From Phycisphaerales bacterium (GTDB taxonomy: Bacteria; Planctomycetota; Phycisphaerae; Phycisphaerales; UBA1924): DNA of 46,835 nt. The stretch spans positions 1 through 46,835 of the forward strand of contig RECZ01000124.1 in NCBI GenBank assembly GCA_007693765.1, in the 5' to 3' direction. Made by a program: the position numbers and the translations under genes. Of this stretch, positions 16,443-24,913 are shown piece after piece (the first letter of the stretch is position 1; the number at the start of each line of letters is the position of its first letter). The notes beneath the pieces are model-generated. The model was not told where the DNA came from and did not search any database. It saw only the letters and a program-made list of their open reading frames with translations.

Positions 16443-16990
16443 AGGCGGTGGGGTGTACAACCGCCCGCGACGCGCTCTCACGCGTCGGGGCGTATCTCTC
16501 TCTTCCCTCTATCCGTCTCCGGCGCATCCATGCGTCGGGCCGGGCGCATCCATGCGCCAGGGGGTCTGAGAATCACCACGCCGGCCTTGCGGGTCAGCGT
16601 GGCGTGTTGAGGCGTGCTCCGAAGCGTCTCAACCGGGCCTGTCCGGCGGCGCATCGCGATCTGGTCATCGCGGCGGGGCTGCGCTCGGGCTCTCGGCGTA
16701 CATGGCGGCGTCGCTTCCTTGCGACCGTCGCTTCTCGAGAGCCCGCTGAGTCGTTCGATTCCTTTCGAGGCTTCTGTCGGCACGTCTCTGTGCGGCCCGA
16801 ACTGCGCCGCGGGGAAGGGGGGGTGCGGCGATCCTTCGCCGCGTCGTCTCCGGCTCTCGCGAGCCGTTCGTCCTTGAAGCGGCGTGCCTCGCGCTCTCGC
16901 GCGGGGCGCCGCGGGTTCGTCAGGGACGCCCGCCGCCGATACGTGCGGGTCGTCCCGTGGTCGTGCGGGCGGGGCGCACGCGTGGTGCGC
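16443..16990 (-). ncRNA. Candidate structured RNA or long structured 3' region downstream of mraZ
   Basis: About 550 bases with no credible gene on either strand, but with many clean hairpins in the minus-strand direction ending in the terminator at 16406. In order down the minus strand I see GGCTC-GCGA-GAGCC (GNRA loop), GCGGCGA-AGGA-TCGCCGC, GTCGC-AAGGAA-GCGAC, CGCGAT-GACCAG-ATCGCG, a GTTGAG...CTCAAC stem, CACGCC...GGCGTG, two copies of CGCATGGATGCG 22 bases apart, GACGCG-TGAGAG-CGCGTC, and GGCGGT...ACCGCC. It could be a separate small RNA or the 3' end of the mraZ transcript. I checked it by eye for RNase P RNA, tmRNA and SRP RNA core sequences and found none. The 5' end cannot be placed. 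Confidence 0.45.
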
Positions 16991-17446
16991 TCAACCGCCG
17001 CGTTTCTTGGCGGCGCTGCGGGCGATGAGCTCCGGCAGACGGGCGAGCCGGTCCTTCATGCCCTCGCGCCACGTGTTCCGATCGTGAACCTCCAGCCGAT
17101 CCCCGGCGCCAACCAGGACGACCTCCCCGGCGAGCCCGCTGAGCGTGAGCACCTCGTCCGGGAGACGGATGCGCCCCGCCGAATCCATCTCGAGCCGCCG
17201 CGCCATCCCGAAGAGGTTGACCTGCAGAGCCGCCTCGTCCTCCTCGGGGGTGAGGGTGAGGGACATGTCCGCGGCCAGCGTCTCGAACCGGTTCTCGCTG
17301 TAGAGCCGCAGCACGTTCCCCGGCCAGGGCATCGCGTACCACGCCTCGCCGTCGCGCTTGGTCTGCCACCGCGACCGAACCTCGGCGGGGATCGCCAAGC
17401 GGTTCTTGGCGTCGATCACATGCTCGTATTGGCCGGTGAAGAGCAC
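16991..17446 (-). CDS. mraZ: Transcriptional regulator / cell division protein MraZ
   Basis: 151 residues. The start MLFTGQYEHVIDAKNRLAIPAEVR is the first SpoVT/AbrB-like DNA-binding repeat; the second follows with VNLFGMARRLEMDSAGRIRLPDEVL (DxxGR..P pattern). MraZ binds repeated GTGGG-type boxes upstream of its own operon and normally heads the division and cell wall (dcw) cluster with rsmH. Here rsmH and the rest are absent on the downstream side, where a structured non-coding region and a terminator follow. Two box-like repeats lie 38-53 bases upstream of the ATG, consistent with autoregulation. Planctomycetes lack FtsZ-based division, so its present targets are unknown. Confidence 0.92.
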   Translation of the reverse strand: MLFTGQYEHVIDAKNRLAIPAEVRSRWQTKRDGEAWYAMPWPGNVLRLYSENRFETLAADMSLTLTPEEDEAALQVNLFGMARRLEMDSAGRIRLPDEVLTLSGLAGEVVLVGAGDRLEVHDRNTWREGMKDRLARLPELIARSAAKKRGG

Positions 17447-17483
17447 TCATCAGGCCCTCGTGGTGGGGTGTCATGGGAATCTA

Positions 17484-17499
17484 CCCCACCTCGCCCCAC
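17484..17499 (-). promoter_or_regulatory. Two MraZ-box-like repeats (GTGGGG, 10-bp period)
   Basis: On the minus strand GTGGGG occurs at 17494-17499 and 17484-17489, exactly one helical turn apart, upstream of the mraZ ATG. MraZ boxes in E. coli are TGGGN repeats with a 10-bp period. A further GTGGGG in the opposite orientation is at 17463-17468. This supports self-regulation. Confidence 0.6.
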
Positions 17500-17565
17500 A
17501 TTGCAACAGTCTTCATTCCGAGCCCCCCAACCTGTGGAAATCTCCGCGCCCCGGTGGAGAACTTC

Positions 17566-17618
17566 TCGGACGTGACGCGCAACCTGCTTCGCTGCAAGCG
17601 TTTGCACGTGACGTCCGA
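17566..17618. repeat. Inverted repeat TCGGACGT ... ACGTCCGA in the mraZ / flavin reductase gap
   Basis: Eight-base arms at 17566-17573 and 17611-17618 flank 37 bases that include the smaller palindrome TGCAAGCGTTTGCA. The stretch from 17500 to 17782 has no gene; besides this repeat and the mraZ boxes I recognise nothing certain. It may be a regulator site for either divergent gene. Confidence 0.35.
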
Positions 17619-17782
17619 AAACCGGCCACCGGATCTCCGTCACCACCGAGTCAGCCCGCAATGTCGGTCCGGGGGCGTGGGCGTAAGTCGGTGGCTAGGT
17701 GGCTTTTGCGCACGATCCGAGCGATAGTGCGAAGTACTTCCCCAAGGCTGGGCAGTGTGGGACGCGCCAAAGGAGGAAGACA

Positions 17783-18277
17783 ATGACCCAGCGAGGAGAT
17801 GGTCCGTGCATGTCGGCCGAGGCTCGCGAGGCCATGCGCGCACTCGACTCGATGCCCTCTGCTCCCTTCGTCATGACGGCGTGCTACGAGGACGATCGCG
17901 TCGGCGTGCTGATCGAGTGGGTGCAGCGGTGCTGCGCTGATCCGCCGCTCGTGAGCGCGGCCCTCCGGCGCGGGCATCTTATCGAGCCGCTCATCCGCGA
18001 CAGCCGCGCCTTCGCGCTGTGCAAGGCGCCGCCCAACGACAGGCTCTGCCTCAAACGGTTCGGCCCCGACGCCAGCCCCGACGCCGACGCGTTCGACTCG
18101 ATGGAGATCGAGACGCTCGTCACCGGCGCGCCGTGCCTCGTGCGCGCCGAGTGCGTCTTCGATTGCGAGTTGCACCAGCACTACGATCTGGATTGCGACT
18201 ACGAGATGTACATCGGCGTGGTGCGCGCCGTCCGCGTGCGCGAAGCGCCGACACGCCCGAAGTCGCGACGCAAATAA
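17783..18277 (+). CDS. Flavin reductase-like domain protein (FMN-binding split barrel)
   Basis: 164 residues. The start is decided by a strong AGGAGG six bases before the ATG. The flavin reductase-like pattern is visible: SAPFVMTACYEDDRVGVLIEWVQRCCADPPLVSAAL near the N-terminus (the stretch that binds FMN in the family), then LIRDSRAFALCKA, and a C-terminal YEMYIGVVRAVRVRE strand. Family members bind FMN and reduce it or act as the reductase part of two-component oxygenases. The partner enzyme is not in this window. Lys/Arg-rich end (RPKSRRK). The gene ends just before a hairpin that terminates the opposite-strand rpsG. Confidence 0.75.
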   Translation: MTQRGDGPCMSAEAREAMRALDSMPSAPFVMTACYEDDRVGVLIEWVQRCCADPPLVSAALRRGHLIEPLIRDSRAFALCKAPPNDRLCLKRFGPDASPDADAFDSMEIETLVTGAPCLVRAECVFDCELHQHYDLDCDYEMYIGVVRAVRVREAPTRPKSRRK

Positions 18278-18301
18278 ACAACGCCCCGCGGGTGCGGGGC
18301 G
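18271..18301 (-). terminator. Intrinsic terminator of rpsG
   Basis: An 8-bp perfect stem (CGCCCCGC / GCGGGGCG, 18282-18301) with an ACCC loop on the minus strand is followed by TTGTTTATTTG. The T-rich side faces away from rpsG, so it stops minus-strand transcription. It overlaps the last codons of the convergent flavin reductase gene. Confidence 0.75.
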
Positions 18302-18361
18302 CTGGTGGGGGGTGGGGGATTGCGTGCGGGGGTTCGCCGGCGGGGGGCGCCGGGCGTCGCG

Positions 18362-18856
18362 TCACCAGGCGAAGTGGGCGAATGCCTTGTTGGCCTCGGC
18401 CATGCGGTGCACCTGCTCGCGGGTCTGCATCGCCTTGCCCTCGCGACGGGCGGCGTTGTAGATCTCCTCGGCGAGGCTGCGGGCGATGGGGCGACCCTTC
18501 TCGCTGCGGGCGGCCTCGCGGATCCAGCGGAACGCGAGGGACGTCTGCCGGCGTGAGTTCACCGGCATGGGCACCTGATAGTTGGCGCCGCCGACGCGCT
18601 TGGAGCGAACCTCGACGTGCGGCTTCACGTTGTCGATGGCCATGTGGAAGACCTCGACGGCCGTCTCGGGCGCATCGGGGATCTTCTCCTTGTCGAGCTT
18701 GTTCTGGATGAGGTCGAGCGAGTCGTACATCACGCGGATGGCGACGGACTTCTTGCCGTCGACCATGATGCAGTTGATGAACTTCGACAGCGTCTTGTCG
18801 TTGAAGCGGGGGTCGGGGCGGAGCTGCTGCTCCGACTTCGTGATGCGTCCGGCCAT
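18362..18856 (-). CDS. rpsG: Small ribosomal subunit protein uS7
   Basis: 164 residues; binds the 3' domain of 16S rRNA and starts assembly of the 30S head. The ATG at 18856 has AAGGAG nine bases upstream, which excludes the ATG at 18910. Typical S7 parts are visible: [61 protein letters not shown], and the C-terminal [27 protein letters not shown], which is the canonical end. rpsL lies upstream on the same strand but a terminator-like hairpin stands between them, and fusA does not follow. Confidence 0.97.
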   Translation of the reverse strand: MAGRITKSEQQLRPDPRFNDKTLSKFINCIMVDGKKSVAIRVMYDSLDLIQNKLDKEKIPDAPETAVEVFHMAIDNVKPHVEVRSKRVGGANYQVPMPVNSRRQTSLAFRWIREAARSEKGRPIARSLAEEIYNAARREGKAMQTREQVHRMAEANKAFAHFAW

Positions 18857-18961
18857 TCGTCGCGTCTCCTTGAGGCTCATCCACCCCGTGGAACGGGGCT
18901 CGCTGTTCACCGGCGCGGCCCGCGTGGCCGACGCCGATTACTTGCCTGTGTATGAAAGTTC

Positions 18962-18988
18962 CGAAGAAAACAGGGCCACGCGGCCCTG
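18962..18988 (-). terminator. Terminator or attenuator between rpsL and rpsG
   Basis: On the minus strand CAGGGCC-GCGT-GGCCCTG (7-bp stem) is followed by TTTTCTTC. It lies 41 bases after the rpsL stop and about 105 bases before the rpsG ATG. It may end rpsL transcripts, or reduce read-through into rpsG. Confidence 0.7.
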
Positions 18989-19029
18989 CGGTATGCGTCA
19001 TCGTCGCGCGCCGGGCGGCACGCGGTGGA

Positions 19030-19404
<375 letters not shown>

Positions 19405-19490
19405 GTCGGGAACGGTTCCTGCGGTGATTCGGTCGGTGTCGTTGAGTGGGGGAGGCGCCGGCCCCACCGGGCCGACGTCGCGAGCCGAGT

Positions 19491-19496
19491 AGTGTA
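19491..19496 (-). promoter_or_regulatory. Candidate -10 box (TACACT) of rpsL
   Basis: It is embedded in CGCTACACTA on the minus strand, the same 10-mer as upstream of secG. The box is 87 bases upstream of the rpsL ATG. The gap 19405-19668 otherwise shows no gene. Confidence 0.45.
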
Positions 19497-19668
19497 GCGG
19501 CACGTTCGGCGGTTGCAAGGCGTTCCAAGCCCGCCCGCACGCGGCCCGCCTGCGACCCCCCGTCCCGCCGCCTCCGCCCGCCGAGGGAAGCCTCCGGGGT
19601 CGAGCGGCGTTCGTCAGGATATGAGCGCCCAGAACCTCTGGGCGCCGAGCCTTCCACGGAGACGGACC

Positions 19669-20031
19669 ATGCAGAACAAAGACCGAATCCTCGGGGCCGG
19701 CCTGCTCCTCGTCGGCGCGGCGATGGGCGCCGCGTTGTCGGCCCCCGCTCGCGTTCAGGCCCAGGGCGGCGGGGGCCACGCCGAGCGGTGGGAGTACGCC
19801 ACGATGAGCCTGCAGGGAAACAGCGCCCGGCTCTGGACGCCCGAGGGCGGGTACTTCTATCAGGTCGATTCGAGCCGTCAGCCAGAGGCGTATCTGAACA
19901 ACCGCAGCGTGCGGGCCTTTCCCCCCGCGATGGTCCAGCATCTCAACGCCGCCGGCGAGATGGGCTGGGAGGCGTTCGACCAGCGTGAGGACGGGCACGC
20001 GTTCGTGATCTTCCTGCGACGCCAACGCTGA
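19669..20031 (+). CDS. Small exported protein, DUF4177-like
   Basis: 120 residues. GGAG lies seven bases before the ATG at 19669. The N-terminus has a signal peptide or anchor ([25 protein letters not shown]). The mature part holds [16 protein letters not shown] and [27 protein letters not shown], the two halves of the DUF4177-like fold (WEYxxx ... LNxxGxxGWE). The function of this fold is unknown. It stands between the rpsL promoter and a CTERM gene on the same strand, with about 390 bases to the latter. Confidence 0.7.
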   Translation: MQNKDRILGAGLLLVGAAMGAALSAPARVQAQGGGGHAERWEYATMSLQGNSARLWTPEGGYFYQVDSSRQPEAYLNNRSVRAFPPAMVQHLNAAGEMGWEAFDQREDGHAFVIFLRRQR

Positions 20032-20423
20032 GCGTGCGCATCAACAGCGTGCGCTGCTCGCATCGTGCGCCACGGCGTCGTCGGGCGAATCGTCGCTCCA
20101 TAAACACACACCGAACATACCGGACGGGTGTGCGGCGATCGCGCGCGAGACGCACGCCGAAAATACGCCGATTGCGAGCCATCCCTACAGCGATCCTGAT
20201 TGTGAATACATCGGAAAATCAAGCGATTAGGGTTGGCCCGCGCCTCGTATTTTGCTAGGGTGTCATGATCAGGAGGGAACACGTCGTAGAGTCCGCCGCG
20301 TCACCGTGGTGCGTCTCGCCCCTCCACGCAATTCGTTCCTCTGTCAGCTGTCGTGCGGCTTCCGCACGTTCGGCGCGACACGTGCGCCCCGTGCGCACGA
20401 CGTCTGTTCAAGGAGAACCCCGC
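20032..20423. other. Non-coding stretch with AT-richer promoter region
   Basis: No credible gene in 392 bases. It contains a CACACC...GGTGTG inverted pair near 20105-20135, the motif CAAGCGATTAGGG at 20220-20232 that also occurs upstream of folC, and TATTTTGCTA at 20248-20257, a possible -10 region. The downstream gene would then have a leader of about 160 bases. Confidence 0.4.
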
Positions 20424-21341
20424 ATGAAAGCCCTTCTTTGTACCACGCTCGCGATCGGCCTGATGACGACGGCCGCCGCGGCGGGCCCGCGTTTCGTCAT
20501 CGGCGTGGATTCCAGCGCCAACGCCGCGCACCTGTTCGATCCCAACACCGGCGCGCTCGTGCAGCAGAACTACCTCGAGTGGGGCGACCTGCTCGGTGGC
20601 GGCAGCACGGCCAAGCACGCACTGCAGGTCGGAAACCAGATCTGGGTCTCCGATCAGATCCGCGACGTGATCTACCGCTTCGACTTCAGCGGCGGCCACC
20701 TCGGAAATATCGGCGCCCAGGGCCTCGACAACATCAAGGGCATGGCGGTCGTCGGCAACGAGGTGTGGGTCACCAACGCCGGCACGCAGAACGACGCCCC
20801 CGGCAACTCGATCGTCAAGATCGACATCGCCACCGCCTCCATCACCGGCTCCGTCGCGACCAGCGGCTCGCTCTTCGATCTCGTGACCTACCAGGGGCGC
20901 GTGCTCGGCAGCAACATCACCACCCAGAACCTCGAGTGGTACGACAGCAACGGCAACTTTGACGGCAACTTCCACGTGCCCACGCCCCCCGGGCTGCGCT
21001 TCCCGCAGCAGTTGTTCGAGAAGGACAACGGCAACATGCTCGCCGCCGGTTTCTCCACCGCGGGCGGCAACATCTCCGGCGTGTACGAGTTCGACGCCGA
21101 CGGCAACCAGATCGGCATCATCGCGGGCGAGGGCTTCGGTCCCCGCGGCGTGCTCCAACTCGACAACGGCCAGATCATGTGGACCAACGGCGCCGGCTTC
21201 TGGGTCGACGGAACGAACGTCTTCGACGGCGACGGCTCCACCGTCTCCGGTCAGTACCTGAGCTTTGTCGTCATCCCCGCGCCCGGTGGCGCCGCGATGC
21301 TCGCCATCGGCGGCCTGCTCGCGGCCCGTCGTCGTCGCTGA
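20424..21341 (+). CDS. Secreted protein with PAPG-type C-terminal sorting signal, beta-propeller-like
   Basis: 305 residues. AAGGAG lies eight bases before the ATG. Signal peptide MKALLCTTLAIGLMTTAAAAG. The body has NHL/SMP-30-like propeller features (LQVGNQIWVSDQIRDVIYRFDFSGG, LDNIKGMAVVGNEVWVTNAG, GPRGVLQLDNGQIMWTNGAGFW), suggesting a six-bladed propeller without a visible active site. The C-terminus FVVIPAPGGAAML + hydrophobic helix + AARRRR matches the PEP-CTERM type of sorting tag, with PAPG in place of PEP. Such proteins are handled by an exosortase and are often linked with exopolysaccharide. A strong terminator follows. Confidence 0.75.
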   Translation: MKALLCTTLAIGLMTTAAAAGPRFVIGVDSSANAAHLFDPNTGALVQQNYLEWGDLLGGGSTAKHALQVGNQIWVSDQIRDVIYRFDFSGGHLGNIGAQGLDNIKGMAVVGNEVWVTNAGTQNDAPGNSIVKIDIATASITGSVATSGSLFDLVTYQGRVLGSNITTQNLEWYDSNGNFDGNFHVPTPPGLRFPQQLFEKDNGNMLAAGFSTAGGNISGVYEFDADGNQIGIIAGEGFGPRGVLQLDNGQIMWTNGAGFWVDGTNVFDGDGSTVSGQYLSFVVIPAPGGAAMLAIGGLLAARRRR

Positions 21342-21388
21342 TCACGAGCCCCAAAGACGCGGCGCACCCCCCGCCGCGACGACCAACG

Positions 21389-21429
21389 CCGCCCGTCCGC
21401 GACACACCGCGGGCGGGCGGTTTTTGTTT
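21389..21429 (+). terminator. Intrinsic terminator after the CTERM gene
   Basis: CCGCCCG-T-CCGCG, loop ACACAC, CGCGG-G-CGGGCGG (13 positions with one T-G pair), followed by TTTTTGTTTG. The T run is on the plus strand. Confidence 0.85.
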
Positions 21430-21443
21430 GTGCATGCTACGCG

Positions 21444-21770
21444 TCAGTCCGGGCGCAGCGCCTGGACGTCATCGAGCGTGATCAGCCCGCTGTGCAGCAT
21501 GGGTGTCAGCGTGTCGACAAACGCCTCGATCGCCTCGCGCGCGTCGATGATCTCGACGACCACGGGAAGGTCCTCGGAGAGGCGCAGGATTTTTGACGTT
21601 CGTATGCGGCTGTCGCGCCCGAAGCCCATCGGCCCGCGCAACACGGTTGCCCCCGCGAGGCCCTCCTCGCGCGCCGCGAAGACAATCGCCTCGTAGAGCG
21701 GCTTGCCGTCGTGCTTGTCGGTCTCGCCCAAGTACACGCGCAGGCGGAGGGCGTTGTCGAATGTCGCCAT
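21444..21770 (-). CDS. DUF190 family protein, partner of CrcB
   Basis: 108 residues. DUF190 proteins are ferredoxin-like, PII-type small proteins. The pattern is visible in LRVYLGETDKHDGKPLYEAIVFAAREEGLAGATVLRGPMGFG and RLSEDLPVVVEIIDAREAIEAFV. The gene starts 3 bases after the crcB stop, the usual arrangement, and is presumed to regulate or assist fluoride export. This role is inferred from co-occurrence in many genomes rather than from direct evidence here. Confidence 0.85.
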   Translation of the reverse strand: MATFDNALRLRVYLGETDKHDGKPLYEAIVFAAREEGLAGATVLRGPMGFGRDSRIRTSKILRLSEDLPVVVEIIDAREAIEAFVDTLTPMLHSGLITLDDVQALRPD

Positions 21771-21773
21771 AGG

Positions 21774-22163
21774 TCAGACTCCGTAGATTCGTTGCGCGAG
21801 TCGATAGCCGATCCACACGCCGATGAGGCACAACGCGTTGGTGAGCAGCACGTACATGCCGGCTTTCGCCCACTCGCTGTCGTTCGCGAGGGCCAGGGTC
21901 TCCTTGGCGAACGTCGAATAGGTCGTGAACCCCCCCAGCAGCCCGACCAAGAGCGCCACGCGGACCTCCTCGCGCATCTGCTGGGTGCTGCTCATGAGCG
22001 CCCCGGTGAGGAACCCCGCCGCGAAACAGCCGAGCGCGTTGACCACGAGCGTGCCCAGCGGGAAGCCCTCGCCCGTGATGCGCTGCGTCATGCCCGACAC
22101 GCCGTATCGCAGGACGGCGCCGAGCGCGCCCGCGGCCGCGATGAGGGTGATCTTGAAGATCAT
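21774..22163 (-). CDS. crcB: Fluoride channel / exporter CrcB (Fluc)
   Basis: 129 residues from the ATG at 22163; an in-frame ATG at 22235 would add a charged, non-membrane extension. Four membrane helices are seen. Conserved parts: ALGAVLRYGVSGM (with the Arg of helix 1), GTLVVNALGCFAAGFLTG with the Asn that lines the pore, and the GGFTTYSTFAKE motif with the Phe and Thr/Ser of the fluoride path. Fluc works as a dual-topology dimer that releases fluoride from the cell. I looked for a fluoride riboswitch upstream and did not find one. Confidence 0.93.
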   Translation of the reverse strand: MIFKITLIAAAGALGAVLRYGVSGMTQRITGEGFPLGTLVVNALGCFAAGFLTGALMSSTQQMREEVRVALLVGLLGGFTTYSTFAKETLALANDSEWAKAGMYVLLTNALCLIGVWIGYRLAQRIYGV

Positions 22164-22257
22164 GGCTCCGTCCTGTCTCGTGTGGGCGCCATCGGCACGA
22201 TCAGACCCCGTGCGGCGCGCCGCGTCAATAGGCACAGGGGCGTCCGGGACGCGGGCG

Positions 22258-23466
22258 TCACGCCCCGGGTCGCCGCCGACGCGCCGCGCCCACGCTCCCG
22301 AGGCAGACCGCCAGCGCGAGCCCGACGCCCGGCGCCGGGATGACCGTCAGGCGCACGCGATCGGGGAGCACGTCGAGCCGGAACAAGGACGCCGTGCCGC
22401 GGTCGTCGAAGACGACCGACGCGAACGCGCCGTCGACGGCGCCGGCGACGAGCAGGTCGAAGACGTCGCCTTTCGTCGGCGTGGGGCCCGGCGCGAAGCC
22501 GATCTCCAGGGCGCCGCCCAGCGAGGCGTCGCCCGCGACCGTCACCGGGGCGGCGAGGCCTGGCGAGCCGAGTTCGAACCGCAGTGTCGAATGCGCCCCC
22601 AGCGTGATCGCGCCCGCCTCGATCCGCCCGCCCTGGGAGAGCGCGATGCTCGCGTCGCCGCCGTGGGCGCCGCTGACGATCTCCCCCCCCACGATCCAGC
22701 GTGAGCCGGCGCCATCGATGCGCACCGCCCCAGAACCCACCGCGTCCAACCCAACCCCACCGGAGGCGCTCGTCACCGCGGCGCCCGACTCGATGCGCAG
22801 CGTGCCCGCTCCCGCGTCGCCGACGTTGATGCCGGTTTGTGTCGAGATTCTCGACGACCCGCCGCGCACCTCGACAACGCCCGTGGAGCCCGCCCCGAAG
22901 CCGATGCGCAGCGCGGCGTCGGGATCTATCTGCGTCATCCGTGCGCCGTTCTCGAGCACCAGCCTTCCGTCTCCGAACACTCCCACCAAGACGCGGCGCG
23001 CGGGGGCGAAGCGTGCGCCGGCGCCGGAAAAGCGCAGCGTCCCACTCGCCGCGGCGTCGGAGCCGAACTCGGCGTCGATGGTTTCGAGCCGTCCGTTGAG
23101 CACCCGGAGCATCGCGTGGTCCGCCGGTTCGACGCCGAGCCGCAGGCTCGCGGGCTCGTCGCCGGAGAGCACGTACGTTCCGTTGCCGAGATCGAACGTC
23201 ACGTCGTCGTGACCGATTACGAGCCCGGCGCTGAAGACAAGCGAAGACACCTGCACGGTGTACGAACCGCCCAGCCTGAACCACGCGATGTCGTTGACGT
23301 TCGGCACGCTGGCCCCGGACCAGTTCTGCGCGTTCTGGAACGCGCCGCCCTCGGGAGCGTTCCAGAAGGAGATCGACGCCGCGTGTGCGCCGGGGTGCGC
23401 CAGCGCAAGCATCGCGGCGCAGAGGGGTAGGCTTCGTGGGGCGCGGTATGGGTCGGGTCGGCGCAT
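22258..23466 (-). CDS. Secreted protein with repeated beta-strand (PEP-CTERM-associated) repeats and PAPG sorting tail
   Basis: 402 residues from the ATG at 23466. Signal peptide (RSLPLCAAMLALAHPGAHA) followed by WNAPEGGAFQNAQNWSGASVPN, a common start of this secreted group. The body consists of short Gly/Ser-rich repeats such as LRVLNGRLETIDAEFGS, VLVGVFGDGRLVLENGA and INVGDAGAGTLRIESGA, the repeat associated with PEP-CTERM and autotransporter passenger domains, expected to form a beta-helix. The C-terminus LTVIPAPGVGLAL + hydrophobic helix + ARRRRPGA is a sorting tag. No catalytic domain. It may be a surface or matrix protein. Confidence 0.75.
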   Translation of the reverse strand: MRRPDPYRAPRSLPLCAAMLALAHPGAHAASISFWNAPEGGAFQNAQNWSGASVPNVNDIAWFRLGGSYTVQVSSLVFSAGLVIGHDDVTFDLGNGTYVLSGDEPASLRLGVEPADHAMLRVLNGRLETIDAEFGSDAAASGTLRFSGAGARFAPARRVLVGVFGDGRLVLENGARMTQIDPDAALRIGFGAGSTGVVEVRGGSSRISTQTGINVGDAGAGTLRIESGAAVTSASGGVGLDAVGSGAVRIDGAGSRWIVGGEIVSGAHGGDASIALSQGGRIEAGAITLGAHSTLRFELGSPGLAAPVTVAGDASLGGALEIGFAPGPTPTKGDVFDLLVAGAVDGAFASVVFDDRGTASLFRLDVLPDRVRLTVIPAPGVGLALAVCLGSVGAARRRRPGA

Positions 23467-23593
23467 GGTTGCGGGTTCTCCGTCGCGTCGCTTCCCGGCG
23501 ACATCATACCCCCGGCTTCCCACGATTCACGCAAAATATCCGTGGAAACAACCCGGCCGCACGCCTCCGCGCCCGGCCGGGGGCGCGGCGTGC

Positions 23594-24913
23594 TCAGCGG
23601 AAGAGCGTCTGGTCGCGGTTCGGCCCCACGCTGACGATGCCGACGGGCACGCCGACGCTCGATTCGATCCGTTCGACGTAGGCCTTGGCGGTCGGGGGCA
23701 GTTCGTCGTACGAGCGGGCGGCGCTGATGTCCTGCGCGAAGCCGGGCAGCGTCACATAGACGGGCTCGGCGCGCACAAGCACCCGGGCGTCGGGGTGGAA
23801 GCGGTCCGTTTCGACGCCGTCGATCCGGTACGCGACGCAGACCTTGATCTCGTCGAACCCCGAGAGCACGTCGAGCAGCATGATGGAGAGCGTCGTGACG
23901 CTGTTGACCATCACGGCGTAGCGCAGCGCAACGAGATCGAGCCAGCCCGTCCGGCGCGGGCGGCCGGTGGTGGTGCCGTACTCGCGCCCGCGTTCGCGGA
24001 TGCGCTCGCCCGTGGCGTCGCGCAGCTCTGTGGGGAACGGCCCGGCTCCGACGCGCGTGCAGTACGCCTTCATCACGCCCACCACGCTCCCGACGCGCCG
24101 TTCCGAGACGCCCGTCCCGGGGCCGATGCCGAGCACGGTCGTGCTCGACGACGTGACGTAGGGGAACGTGCCGTGATCGACGTCGAGCAGCGTGGCGTTG
24201 GCGCCCTCAAACAGCAGCGATTTGCCGGCGTCGAGCAGCCCGTGCAGCATGTAGACGGTGTCCGTGATGTGCGGGCGCAGCCGCTCGCCGCAGGCGCTGA
24301 GCCGTTCGAGCAGCGACTCCGGGTCGTATTCCTGCGAAGGGGCCGTCGGCGTCGAGGGGATGCGCGGGATCGTGCGCGACTTCATGGCGCACGCGCTGTG
24401 CAGCGCCGGGCCGAGCGCTTCGGGTCGGAGCAGGTCGCCGACGCGGATCGCGGTGGCGCGGTGGATCTTGTCGGCGTAGGCCGGCCCGATGCCCCTGCGG
24501 GTGGTGCCGATGGATCGATCGCCCTTCTCCGCGCCGGGGTCGGTGTGCTCGTCCTCGGCGACCCCGGTGAGGATGGTCTCGCGGATGGCGTCCTCGTCCT
24601 TGTGGTACGGCAGCACGACGTGGGCGCGGTCGGAAACGACGAGGTTGCTCACGTCGACGCCGCGGGCGCGCAGGCCGTCGATCTCCTTGAGCAGGCTCTC
24701 GGGGTCGACCACCACGCCGTTGCCGATGACCGCGTGCTTGCCCGGCGTGAGGATCCCCGAGGGCACGACGTGCAGCGCGTAGCGCTCGCCCTTGATGGAG
24801 ACGGTGTGCCCCGCGTTGGCGCCGCCGTTGTATCGGACGGTCGCGTCGTGACGCGCCGCGAGGATGTCCACGATCTTCCCCTTGCCCTCGTCGCCCCATT
24901 GCAGGCCGACCAC
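23594..24913 (-). CDS. purA: Adenylosuccinate synthetase
   Basis: 439 residues from GTG. Joins IMP and aspartate using GTP, in AMP synthesis. Visible motifs: GTP-binding GDEGKGK at residues 7-13, NAGHTVSIKGERYALH with the catalytic His, the IMP-site TTRRGIGPAYADK, GANATLLDVDHGTFPYVTSSS, and TTGRPRRTGWLD. The GTG is the only standard start codon after an in-frame stop, yet it lies inside the first beta strand: the reading frame continues upstream as CTAVVGLQWG with about 40 more codons and no ATG, GTG or TTG. The real start may be a non-standard codon (an ATA lies about 37 codons upstream) or the sequence may hold an error there. Confidence 0.93.
   Translation of the reverse strand: MVGLQWGDEGKGKIVDILAARHDATVRYNGGANAGHTVSIKGERYALHVVPSGILTPGKHAVIGNGVVVDPESLLKEIDGLRARGVDVSNLVVSDRAHVVLPYHKDEDAIRETILTGVAEDEHTDPGAEKGDRSIGTTRRGIGPAYADKIHRATAIRVGDLLRPEALGPALHSACAMKSRTIPRIPSTPTAPSQEYDPESLLERLSACGERLRPHITDTVYMLHGLLDAGKSLLFEGANATLLDVDHGTFPYVTSSSTTVLGIGPGTGVSERRVGSVVGVMKAYCTRVGAGPFPTELRDATGERIRERGREYGTTTGRPRRTGWLDLVALRYAVMVNSVTTLSIMLLDVLSGFDEIKVCVAYRIDGVETDRFHPDARVLVRAEPVYVTLPGFAQDISAARSYDELPPTAKAYVERIESSVGVPVGIVSVGPNRDQTLFR

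Noticed and set aside
16443-16990. RNase P RNA, tmRNA or SRP RNA on the minus strand
   Set aside because: I looked for the RNase P P4 strand, the tmRNA ends with tag codons, and the SRP tetraloop core. GTCGC-AAGGAA-GCGAC only superficially recalls SRP helix 8. None of the conserved cores is there.
22164-22257. Fluoride riboswitch upstream of crcB
   Set aside because: GATGGCGCCC and CTGAT pieces occur but in the wrong order and without the pseudoknot sequences.
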